Assembly (NCBI GenBank): GCA_039026975.1
Contig: JBCCLI010000417.1
Span: 1-5,705 of the forward strand
Reading direction: 5' to 3'
Source of the DNA: JBCBKZ01 sp039026975
GTDB lineage: Bacteria > Bacteroidota > Bacteroidia > J057
Length of the DNA: 5,705 nucleotides
How positions within the stretch are numbered: position 1 is the first letter of the stretch; every line of letters starts with the position of its first letter. The notes beneath the pieces were generated by a model. That model worked only from the letters and a program-made list of their open reading frames with translations. It did no database searches and was not told where the DNA came from. Shown in pieces: positions 1-5,671 of this stretch. A program made the position numbers and the translations under genes.

Positions 1-223
1 TGTCAGTGAGAATTTGCTGGGTTCCTACCAGTTGAAGGATGTATACTCCTTCAGGCTGGTTACTAAGTTCTATCATGGATTTACCTACAGGTATATTCTG
101 GGTTTGAATGACTAGCTGACCTGTGTAATTGAATACATTCAGTTTCATGTCCTGAAGGTCAGTAGGCAGTTCCAGCCAGAAGGTACCGTTAGATGGGTTA
201 GGATAGAGCTTGATGCCCTCAAT
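1..223 (-). other. T9SS type A C-terminal sorting domain, residues ~1817-1890 (incomplete)
   Basis: The tail starts IEGIKLYPNPSNGTF, with the diagnostic L-YPNP-x-NG box at residues 1822-1829. It continues with LKLNVFNYTGQ-type strands (MKLNVFNYTGQLV), QNIPVGKSMIELS, and PEGVYILQLVGTQQILTD. This is the conserved layout of type A sorting domains, recognised by the T9SS translocon at the outer membrane and often removed after export. The family normally ends with a short basic strand after the final ...K-V; that strand and the stop codon lie beyond the left edge, probably within about 30 bases. Confidence 0.93.
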
Positions 224-3200
224 CTGGAAGTCAGATAGTGAGGTAGCCAAAGTCTGTTGTAGACCTACTCCACTTACCCCATCAAAGGTGAATCTATCCG
301 TATGGCTGATCACTCTGTCAAGGTCCATATAGTCTGCTGCTACTGTCTCTTCATGTCCGTCAGCTTCACGCCAGATTTTCCATGTGAAGGTTTCTCCTTC
401 TGCAAATCCGTCTTTCACATCAGTAGTAGGATCATCTGCAAAGGCAGCCAGAGCGATGTTACCCCCTGTCCAGCGGGCTTTACCCCCACTTAGCAGTCTT
501 CCGTCTCTCTCATAGAATACGCCAATATAATCTCCCACTTGCAGGTTCTGACCGTTGAAAGTACCAGTGAGACCCGGACTAATGATGAGGGTATGATTTT
601 CTCCTGTGTGAGTTACCTCCCATGAAGGACCTTCTGTGCTTCTGATAGACTGAGAAGGTCTGTTTTTGTCAGTAGGTTGCTCTACCACAGGTAGGCTATT
701 AGTGTTTGGTGCGGCGTAGAATAGCTGTGCTTCCTCGCGCATTTTCACTTGATAGCCCTGACCTGCGACCATGTTTCCAAGGGTATTAGCTCCTACGGAT
801 GGGAAGTAAGCCTTACCCAAGATATCCTTCACAATGATGGTCTGGGTAGAAACATCAGCCATGGCCGTGGCTACATTCACCGGATCTTCCAGTAGGTAGG
901 ACATGATGCCCCATCCTTCTTTCAGCGGTATGGCGGTAGTAGGATCAGCCTTGCCTCCTGTTATGGACAGTGCCAGGTCGCTACCACTGGTATTTCTCAG
1001 CTTATATCCTTTTCGGATATCCCATTCTCCTATCAAGTTGATTCCGAAAGAAGGTACATAAGCTTTTCCATCTTCATCTTTTACCAGAGAAATGCTACTG
1101 GCTACAGAGGAGAAGATTCCGGCTACATCAGGATTTCCAGGCTTGATGTAAGAGGAAATCATGTTCCACTCAGGTGTCAGCGTTAGCGTTTGTATTTCGC
1201 TTAGGCCATCTGACAGACTGGTCAGTCCACTGATGCCATCATTAGCGTACTCTCCCTGATGGGTATAAAGGAAGTTAGTAGGCTCATAAGTAGCATTGAC
1301 AGCATACTCAGTCTCCGTAGCTCTCTTCCATATGCGCCAGCTAAAGCTTTCACCAGCATTAAAGCCATTCTTTCCTCTTTCAGTTACATCATCTCCAAAG
1401 GCAGCTACCGAAGTATTCTCTCCAGTCCACTTAACCTTTCCACCACAGATTTCTTCTTCCCCATTTTTGAAGAATACGCCCAGGAAGTCTCCAGCTTCTA
1501 AGGTTTGTCCATCTACATTGATGGGGATGTCATTTCTCACAATGATGGTATGGTTTTCACCCGTAGGGATTACCGGCCAGTCAGGCTCTACCTCATCATT
1601 ACATTCCTGATATATAATAATAGAAGTTGTAGAGCTACTTCTACCATCTTGGGTTACAGTCAGAGTAACAGGAATCTCCTGGGCTATATTGCGCCGAATC
1701 CAAATACTCCGGAACTCGAGATTAACATCTTCCCCAACTTGCCAAGAATAGGTAACCTCACCTCCATTAGGATCAATACCCGTTGTAGTGTTTGTGAAAT
1801 CAATTCTTTCACCTGTACATGGGTTAGAATTATCCACGATGAAGTCTGCATCCAGCTCGTTAGGATCACAACTCTGAACATTCATGAACTCAGTCTTGCT
1901 TTCGGTATCACTTTGTCCGTCTGCGGTTATGCTGAGGCTGACATCATAAGATCCTGCTTGAGCATAGGTAACGGTAGGTATGGCCTCTGTAGAACTGCTA
2001 GGCGTTCCTCCAGGGAAAGACCAACTATAAGAAGCGTTACCGCTAGCCAATGGCTGGTTCATGTCATAATAAGCTATTAGGCCATCTTCATTGCCATCCA
2101 GCTCCTTATCATAGTTCTCTTTAATCTCTTCAGAGGACCTGACTGTATTCCAGATACGGACCTCATCCAATCTGCCAACCATATTTGAGTTACCTCCGAA
2201 GGCAGATCTTCCCAGCCAAAGATTATTGAATGGTCCACTTCCCGAGAATCCAAAAGCAATGGTCTGGGTGGTAACTAACTCTCCATCTATGTAGACACGA
2301 GCGATGACTTCTGGACCACTTTCATCCACCACAAAGGCTAGGTGATACCAACGATTTAAGGAAAGGGTTACGGACGTAGGAACACGAATGGAGCTAGGAT
2401 TACTTTGGGTTTTTAAATTTAGCATAACAGCTCCATCTGCTCCGCTACTGGGCGTTAAGACTACGTAGTTATTAGTGCTGTTCCCAAAATCCAGAATTCT
2501 CTGCCAGTCTCTGGCTACCGCATGGTAGTACCATGTTTCAAAAGTCATGCTACTAAGGCCAGATGCAAGTTCTGTAGGGAGGTCTACAAAGTCATCAGAT
2601 CCATCAAATTTGATTGCATTTCCGAATCCAGAAGGGCCTGCTGTTGATGGTAAACCAAAATTCCTCAGGGTACCATTGAAATCATTTGGGCCCTGATCTG
2701 GAAGTACCCTGGAGATTACATTAGGTGTGAAAGTTACTTCTGTTCCTTTACAGGGGCGAGTATCATCTACCGTGAAGTTCGCCTCGAACCCACTTCCCGT
2801 ACCTGTACCAGGATTGGGCCTGGCTTCTACATTAATACGGACAAAGGCCACATTATTTTGCTCATTAGATTCTTTTACCTTATTAGGCACATCTACTACA
2901 TAGAGGATGTAACCGGGTCCTGTAGGAACACTATTGGGCAGTCTTACGGTCTCCCCTTCAGTTCTCTTTTCTCCGGCGCCCAGGGGTTCAATACTATCTC
3001 TGTTATTCCCTAAGAGAATGTCAGCATTAGGATTGAAGGAGGCATTGGTGGAGTAGTAATATTTCCCATCAGTGAATCTGGTTCCGGGACCATTGCCCTG
3101 GTTTTTGATCTCCACACTACCGGAGAGGCTTTGTCCTTGCTTGACGGTTAGTTCTGTCTTTCCATCTACCACAAAGTCCTGAGGGACATAGTCTGGATTC

Positions 3201-5671
3201 CCAATTCTGATCTTAATACTGGAAGAAACGGTGTTATTCTGGTCATTACACTCATCCACTACATTATCCGCATCCATATGGAAGATGAGGAAGTAGTCTC
3301 CTGCGGCAGTATTAGCCGGGATCTGTACGGTACGCGTAATGGTGAGCTGCTGATTCGCACTCAGGTCTCTGGTAGGAAGGTTGGTAGTAGGAAGTAGCTC
3401 AATGGGATTTCCGCTTTCAAGGCTGCTAGAAGTATTCAGGAAGATTTTGTCTTTCCCTCCACTGGCAGATCCATTGGCATTACCTTCATTAGCCAGCGTA
3501 ACCTTGATTTGGATATCCTCTTCAGGGTTTGCTGCACTAGGAGCTTGAAAGTTAGAAGGGACGTAATCTGGACCGTTGCTGTTTCCTACTGAGATTGGGT
3601 TTATTGATGTATTTCCACCTGCGAATGTTTCCGTAACAGCTAGGTCATCATCTGCCCAAAAAATGAGAAAGTAATCGCCTGGAGCAGTGTTAGCTGGTAT
3701 AGTAAGATCAAATGAAGTGGTGTAGGACCCACCAGGAGCTACTTGTTTAGAGGGTGCTTCTGCTAGCTTAACCCAATTTGAAAAATTGGTGAGGGCTGGA
3801 TCGTTGGTAAAATACACACGGTCAATAGCCCTCGCCAACTCTTCCTGAGTGAAGGCTCTTTCTCCATCATTTCCTACCGTAGCGGTGTAGGTTAAGTTGT
3901 CCCCTGGCTGCACACAGTCATCCCCCTCAAATGTGAGAAGCTTAAAATCAGGGAGAATACAGTCAGGATTATCAGGATTGGTAAGAGATAAGGTATATCT
4001 GCCTGTCGCACCATTCTTTCCATCTACCACTAAATAATAGGGTCCTGCAGAAAGGGCTACGTCTATTTGATTAGGCTCAATTCTTATACAAGAATTTGGA
4101 TCGCATGAGCTGTAAAGAATTAACTCCTGCCCTGGGGTTTTTTCTTCCAGTGTGGCAATAAAGCGTCCCCCATCCCAATTAATCTCATAGATTCTTTCAG
4201 CTCCGGTATATCCACCTTGTCCGCAGTGGGTATCAAGATTTTGGCCGGACGGGGTAAAACTAACCGTAACTCCACACTGAAGACTAGTGGTAATATTACT
4301 ACCGTCACCACACAAATCTCCCTGTGGAGTAAGATTCTCCACTAGGAGGGTATAGTTGTTAATGTCTGCTGCTTGGTATCCATCCACAATCAGATAATAA
4401 GTGCCAGCAGCTAGTGTTTGTGTAATCTGTTCATTACTTCCAGTATTTTGGGGAGCTTCTATTAATGAATTTACATCACAATTATCCAGCAGAATCAGAT
4501 CTAGGTCTGTTCCTAAATCAGGATTTCCAGGGGATAGTGTTGCCTGCATTTCTCCACCAGGCCAATCAATAACATGCACCACTTCTGGCCCATCATTCCC
4601 AAATTCAAGGCCAGCATACTGGTTGAAAGTGGAGGTTCCGTTTTGATTAGATCCCGTATAAAGATTACCCTCTGCTAGGGTTATAGGATTCTCACATGGA
4701 TCCTGTGGTGGGTCTTCCCTCTCTACTAACAACTTATAGAAATCTACATCCGTTTCCCCCAATCCGTCCACTACTAAAAAATAGGTGCCAGCAGGAAGAT
4801 CTTGAGTGATAGTTTCATTGAGGCCAGCGAAAGGTTCACTGGCAATGAAATCATTAGGATCACAGCTTCCCAATAGCATCAAGTCAAGCTCAAGCCCGAA
4901 TAGAATATCTCCAGGAGAAAGCGTCGCTTTCATAGTTCCTCCCGGCCATTCGAAACGGTGAACTACTTCAGCTCCTGCAAGTACTTTCCCGTTACCATAA
5001 GTAGTGAATACGGATGTCCCATCAATGGTTGATCCCTCATACTGATCTCCTACAGTTAATACTACTGGATCGGCACATGGATCATTAGGATTAGGGCATG
5101 GAGGGCCATTAGCATCTCCTACTTGTAATGTATAGTCATTATTACGGGTAAAAGTGTTTTCTTCAACAACAATGTAGAATGTATTGTTGGAGTAACCAGG
5201 AATATCGTTCAGGTTAATAGTAACCTCACCTACAAAACTATTAGATCCGTCAGAGAACGTATATGCAAGGGGGAATCCATCTTGGATATTATTACAATTA
5301 CCTAAGATAAAGCCTTGTAATCCTGGGTTATCAGACTCTAGCTTGATAGTAACTCGATCTAAAGATGTAAAAAAATCATAAACAACTTCTTTCCCTGTGG
5401 CAATAGTAATACTAGGTGAATTAGGGTCTGAATAATAACCATCATTGTTGGCGGCGCCAGCAGAGGTGTTCCCTTCGATAAAGGTACAAAACTCAATGGC
5501 TATAGCATTCCCGCAGTCCAGGTTCTGTCCCTGAAGGTTTCCTCCCCATAGCCAGAGACTAAGGAAGAGGAGGCATATAGGCACATGGCCTACATACCGC
5601 TTGTGGTGGATACGGCGGCCCACATCTCGGCACGTAAGTATTGGCGATAGTAAGTGTAAGAAATAATTCAT
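1..5671 (-). CDS. Giant secreted multidomain protein with T9SS type A sorting domain (3' end beyond window)
   Basis: One uninterrupted frame of 1890 codons runs from the ATG at 5671-5669 off the left edge. An in-frame TAA at 5680-5678, three codons upstream, makes this the first possible ATG. Domains in order are: signal peptide, divergent beta domain, three PPC-like repeats, three CARDB-like repeats, PKD with an embedded LamG, second PKD, an X-Y-Y-X module cassette, and the T9SS type A C-terminal domain. From the known family role of the tail, the protein should cross the inner membrane by Sec and the outer membrane by T9SS, then be anchored to or released from the surface. No protease, glycosidase or other catalytic signature is visible, so an adhesive, carbohydrate-binding or matrix role is inferred. 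The frame ends inside the last strands of the sorting domain, so probably fewer than ten residues are missing. It is the only gene here; its operon context cannot be seen. The reading frame is very certain, the biological function is not. Confidence 0.95.
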   Translation of the reverse strand, partial: MNYFLHLLSPILTCRDVGRRIHHKRYVGHVPICLLFLSLWLWGGNLQGQNLDCGNAIAIEFCTFIEGNTSAGAANNDGYYSDPNSPSITIATGKEVVYDFFTSLDRVTIKLESDNPGLQGFILGNCNNIQDGFPLAYTFSDGSNSFVGEVTINLNDIPGYSNNTFYIVVEENTFTRNNDYTLQVGDANGPPCPNPNDPCADPVVLTVGDQYEGSTIDGTSVFTTYGNGKVLAGAEVVHRFEWPGGTMKATLSPGDILFGLELDLMLLGSCDPNDFIASEPFAGLNETITQDLPAGTYFLVVDGLGETDVDFYKLLVEREDPPQDPCENPITLAEGNLYTGSNQNGTSTFNQYAGLEFGNDGPEVVHVIDWPGGEMQATLSPGNPDLGTDLDLILLDNCDVNSLIEAPQNTGSNEQITQTLAAGTYYLIVDGYQAADINNYTLLVENLTPQGDLCGDGSNITTSLQCGVTVSFTPSGQNLDTHCGQGGYTGAERIYEINWDGGRFIATLEEKTPGQELILYSSCDPNSCIRIEPNQIDVALSAGPYYLVVDGKNGATGRYTLSLTNPDNPDCILPDFKLLTFEGDDCVQPGDNLTYTATVGNDGERAFTQEELARAIDRVYFTNDPALTNFSNWVKLAEAPSKQVAPGGSYTTSFDLTIPANTAPGDYFLIFWADDDLAVTETFAGGNTSINPISVGNSNGPDYVPSNFQAPSAANPEEDIQIKVTLANEGNANGSASGGKDKIFLNTSSSLESGNPIELLPTTNLPTRDLSANQQLTITRTVQIPANTAAGDYFLIFHMDADNVVDECNDQNNTVSSSIKIRIGNPDYVPQDFVVDGKTELTVKQGQSLSGSVEIKNQGNGPGTRFTDGKYYYSTNASFNPNADILLGNNRDSIEPLGAGEKRTEGETVRLPNSVPTGPGYILYVVDVPNKVKESNEQNNVAFVRINVEARPNPGTGTGSGFEANFTVDDTRPCKGTEVTFTPNVISRVLPDQGPNDFNGTLRNFGLPSTAGPSGFGNAIKFDGSDDFVDLPTELASGLSSMTFETWYYHAVARDWQRILDFGNSTNNYVVLTPSSGADGAVMLNLKTQSNPSSIRVPTSVTLSLNRWYHLAFVVDESGPEVIARVYIDGELVTTQTIAFGFSGSGPFNNLWLGRSAFGGNSNMVGRLDEVRIWNTVRSSEEIKENYDKELDGNEDGLIAYYDMNQPLASGNASYSWSFPGGTPSSSTEAIPTVTYAQAGSYDVSLSITADGQSDTESKTEFMNVQSCDPNELDADFIVDNSNPCTGERIDFTNTTTGIDPNGGEVTYSWQVGEDVNLEFRSIWIRRNIAQEIPVTLTVTQDGRSSSTTSIIIYQECNDEVEPDWPVIPTGENHTIIVRNDIPINVDGQTLEAGDFLGVFFKNGEEEICGGKVKWTGENTSVAAFGDDVTERGKNGFNAGESFSWRIWKRATETEYAVNATYEPTNFLYTHQGEYANDGISGLTSLSDGLSEIQTLTLTPEWNMISSYIKPGNPDVAGIFSSVASSISLVKDEDGKAYVPSFGINLIGEWDIRKGYKLRNTSGSDLALSITGGKADPTTAIPLKEGWGIMSYLLEDPVNVATAMADVSTQTIIVKDILGKAYFPSVGANTLGNMVAGQGYQVKMREEAQLFYAAPNTNSLPVVEQPTDKNRPSQSIRSTEGPSWEVTHTGENHTLIISPGLTGTFNGQNLQVGDYIGVFYERDGRLLSGGKARWTGGNIALAAFADDPTTDVKDGFAEGETFTWKIWREADGHEETVAADYMDLDRVISHTDRFTFDGVSGVGLQQTLATSLSDFQIEGIKLYPNPSNGTFWLELPTDLQDMKLNVFNYTGQLVIQTQNIPVGKSMIELSNQPEGVYILQLVGTQQILTD
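254..628 (-). repeat. Module X copy 2, residues ~1682-1806
   Basis: The motifs are W1684, GENHTLII, GDYIGVFYERDG, GGKARWTGGN, AAFADD, KDGFAEGETFTWKIW, then AADYMDL and FDGVSGVGL, in the same order as copy 1. The Cys in copy 1 (EEICGG) is Ser here (LLSGG). The module leads into the short linker SLSDFQIEG and the sorting domain, so X2 is the domain next to the secretion tail. Confidence 0.65.
719..940 (-). repeat. Module Y copy 2, residues ~1578-1651
   Basis: This is the second tandem copy of module Y. It has LKEGWGIMSYLLEDP (W1587, 85 residues after W1502), IIVKDILGKAYFPSVGAN and MVAGQGYQVKMRE (G1639, 84 residues after G1555). The regular spacing shows a clean tandem duplication. A low-complexity linker rich in Pro, Asn, Ser and Gln (residues about 1652-1683) separates it from module X copy 2. 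Confidence 0.65.
941..1186 (-). repeat. Module Y copy 1 (WN-x-IS-type repeat), residues ~1496-1577
   Basis: The module opens TLTPEWNMISSYIKP (W1502). It continues through IFSSVASSISLVKDEDGKAYVPSFGIN to IGEWDIRKGYKLRN (G1555). A half-repeat follows with the same layout, KEGWGIMSY ... IIVKDILGKAYFPSVGAN ... GQGYQVKM. Such W-x-x-IS-x-Y / VKD-x-x-GK-x-Y-x-P / GY-x-x-K patterns are familiar near the C-termini of Bacteroidota secreted proteins. Their role is not known to me. Confidence 0.65.
1205..1585 (-). repeat. Module X copy 1 (unnamed Bacteroidota surface module), residues ~1363-1489
   Basis: The order of motifs is: W1365, GENHTIIV, then GDFLGVFFKNG, GGKVKWTGEN, AAFGDD, KNGFNAGESFSWRIW, and a closing ATYEPTNFLY...GISGL. 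The same order recurs in copy 2 near the C-terminus. I recognise this as a pattern that recurs in T9SS-secreted proteins, but I cannot attach a family name or function. It is predicted to be mostly beta strands. No catalytic residues can be argued for. Confidence 0.65.
1604..1852 (-). other. PKD domain B, residues ~1274-1356
   Basis: This is a continuous PKD domain: DADFIVDNSNPCTGERIDFTN, then VTYSWQVGED, then VTLTVTQDGRSSSTTSIIIY. The usual F-GDG turn after the Trp is degenerate (WQVGEDVNLEF), and the middle is unusually basic and bulky (SIWIRRN). PKD domains are immunoglobulin-like spacers or ligand-binding units in secreted proteins. It begins after the linker CDPNELDAD, directly following PKD domain A. 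Confidence 0.7.
1871..2038 (-). other. PKD domain A, C-terminal part, residues ~1212-1267
   Basis: Immediately after the LamG domain comes ASYSWSFPGGTPSSS (Y1215, W1217), then PTVTYAQAGSYDVSLSITADG and TEFMNVQS. This is the second half of a PKD domain: the W-x-F-x-GG turn, the Y-x-x-x-G-x-Y-x-V-x-L strand and the final strand. It has no first half of its own. The matching first half is the segment before the LamG. Confidence 0.75.
2054..2701 (-). other. LamG/concanavalin-like jellyroll domain, residues ~991-1206
   Basis: The features of a Bacteroidota LamG-type lectin fold are present in order: DFNGTLRNFG, GNAIKFDGSDDFVDLP (D1023), MTFETWYYH (W1047), RWYHLAFVVDE (W1108), VYIDGE (D1129), LWLGRS, then GRLDEVRIWN (D1169) and GLIAYYDMNQ. 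Such domains bind carbohydrates or proteins, or act as spacers; no catalytic residues of a glycoside hydrolase are seen. The domain lies between the two parts of PKD domain A. Its length of about 215 residues is ordinary for the family. Confidence 0.85.
2720..2785 (-). other. PKD domain A, N-terminal part, residues ~963-984
   Basis: Residues EANFTVDDTRPCKGTEVTFTPN match the first two strands of a PKD domain, the A-x-F-x-x-x-x-x-x-x-C-x-G-x-x-V-x-F pattern. The second PKD domain opens the same way (DADFIVDNSNPCTGERIDFTN). The expected continuation, YSWxFPGG, does not follow. Instead a LamG domain begins, and the rest of the PKD fold resumes about 228 residues later. Confidence 0.65.
2822..3196 (-). 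repeat. CARDB-like repeat 3, residues ~826-950
   Basis: The repeat opens with PDYVPQDFVVDG, the same opening as repeat 2, then LSGSVEIKNQGNGPG. It closes with VPTGPGYILYVVDVPNKVKESNEQNN, again the CARDB-type E-x-N-E-x-NN ending. The tandem units are about 125 residues apart. A flexible linker of Pro, Gly, Thr and Ser (PNPGTGTGSG, residues about 952-961) separates this array from the PKD/LamG region. Confidence 0.7.
3200..3571 (-). repeat. CARDB-like repeat 2, residues ~701-824
   Basis: The repeat opens with PDYVPSNFQAP and has the strand IQIKVTLANEGNANG. It ends with IPANTAAGDYFLIF (from residue 784) followed by MDADNVVDECNDQNNT. The N-x-V-x-E-x-x-x-x-NN ending is the hallmark of CARDB domains, which makes this the clearest copy of the three. 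The shared hairpin with repeat 1 is nearly identical in protein but differs at many codon third positions. Confidence 0.75.
3575..3952 (-). repeat. CARDB-like repeat 1, residues ~574-699
   Basis: The repeat opens with PDFKLLTFEG and continues with a strand resembling the CARDB pattern (LTYTATVGNDGE). It ends in the hairpin IPANTAPGDYFLIFWADD (from residue 658) and a ...GGNTSINPISV strand. CARDB domains are immunoglobulin-type beta sandwiches found in bacterial surface proteins and thought to mediate adhesion. This copy contains an extra polar segment with probable helix (EELARAIDRVYF) that the other two lack. Its usual E-x-N-x-x-N ending is altered to TETFAGGNTS. Confidence 0.65.
3980..4312 (-). 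repeat. PPC-like repeat 3, Cys-rich variant, residues ~454-564
   Basis: The third copy starts at C454. It keeps the centre as EINWDGGRFIATL, the strand ELILYSSCDPN with C523, and the closing hairpin LSAGPYYLVVDG followed by YTLSLTN. It is more diverged than copies 1 and 2 and carries three extra cysteines (466, 483, 528). The acidic D-x-D of the central strand is replaced by QELILY, so any metal or ligand binding there may differ. Confidence 0.65.
4334..4696 (-). repeat. PPC-like repeat 2, residues ~326-446
   Basis: The repeat starts at C326 (DPCENP). It has IDWPGGEMQATLSPG, the acidic strand DLDLILLDNCD with C398, and the closing hairpin LAAGTYYLIVDG followed by YTLLVEN. The start-to-start spacing from repeat 1 is 127 residues, and the internal Cys sits 72 residues in, against 71 in repeat 1. 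Codons for shared residues differ at many third positions, so the duplication is old and the protein sequence has been conserved. Confidence 0.7.
4712..5077 (-). repeat. PPC-like repeat 1, residues ~199-320
   Basis: The repeat starts at C199 (DPCADP) and contains a FEWPGG strand, the block KATLSPG, the acidic strand ELDLMLLGSCDPN with C270, and the closing hairpin LPAGTYFLVVDG. This is the layout of bacterial pre-peptidase C-terminal (PPC)-type beta domains, which in Bacteroidota often occur in secreted proteins. It aligns almost without gaps to repeat 2. Cys 199 and Cys 270 recur at the same places in the next two copies and may form a disulfide in each module. Confidence 0.7.
5114..5521 (-). 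other. N-terminal divergent beta domain, residues ~51-186
   Basis: This is the first mature domain. It begins LDCGNA and ends with a strand reading DYTLQVGD. The start resembles the opening of Bacteroidota PPC-like domains: Cys near the N-terminus, a YDF strand at about residue 90, an internal Cys in LGNCNN, and a terminal FYIVVEE...YTLQV hairpin. This end pattern matches the YYLIVDG...YTLLVE ending of the three repeats that follow. It is therefore probably a fourth, more diverged member of the same fold, although it lacks the W-x-GG centre. A Pro/Asn/Cys linker (PPCPNPNDPC) joins it to the first clear repeat. No enzymatic motif is visible. Confidence 0.55.
5528..5671 (-). other. Sec-type signal peptide, residues ~1-48
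   Basis: The N-terminus has an unusually long n-region (about 29 residues) with a basic cluster at residues 19-25 (RRIHHKR). A hydrophobic core follows at about 30-43 (VPICLLFLSLWLWG), then a polar stretch NLQGQN. Cleavage near G48|Q49 would leave an N-terminal Gln, which is common in T9SS cargo, although Leu at -3 is not ideal. The mature protein begins with a Cys-containing beta domain. In-frame GTG codons at 5623-5621 (residue 17) and 5584-5582 (residue 30) are alternative starts. The one at residue 17 would give a more ordinary signal peptide length. This is not a lipoprotein signal, since there is no lipobox Cys right after the core. Confidence 0.8.

Noticed and set aside
1259..1610. Two overlapping plus-strand open frames of 80 and 104 codons
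   Set aside because: They overlap each other in different frames and are antisense to the conserved module X copy 1. Their Ser/Phe/Pro-rich translations are typical of shadow frames.
1505..2080. 191-codon open frame on the plus strand
   Set aside because: It lies entirely antisense to the PKD and LamG coding sequence, has no recognisable domain and no convincing ribosome site, and is explained by the codon composition of the opposite strand.
1684..2259. Short minus-strand open frames at 1684-1881 and 2077-2259
   Set aside because: They are in different frames from the main gene, which stays open and shows PKD and LamG motifs through the same bases. They do not indicate a frameshift.
4401..4646. 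81-codon plus-strand open frame
   Set aside because: It is antisense to PPC-like repeat 2, whose protein sequence is clearly conserved. There is no independent evidence of coding.
5591..5623. Possible twin-arginine (Tat) signal at the RR of residues 19-20
   Set aside because: The residues after RR are I-H-H-K, which lack the hydrophobic pair of the Tat consensus. T9SS cargo uses the Sec route.
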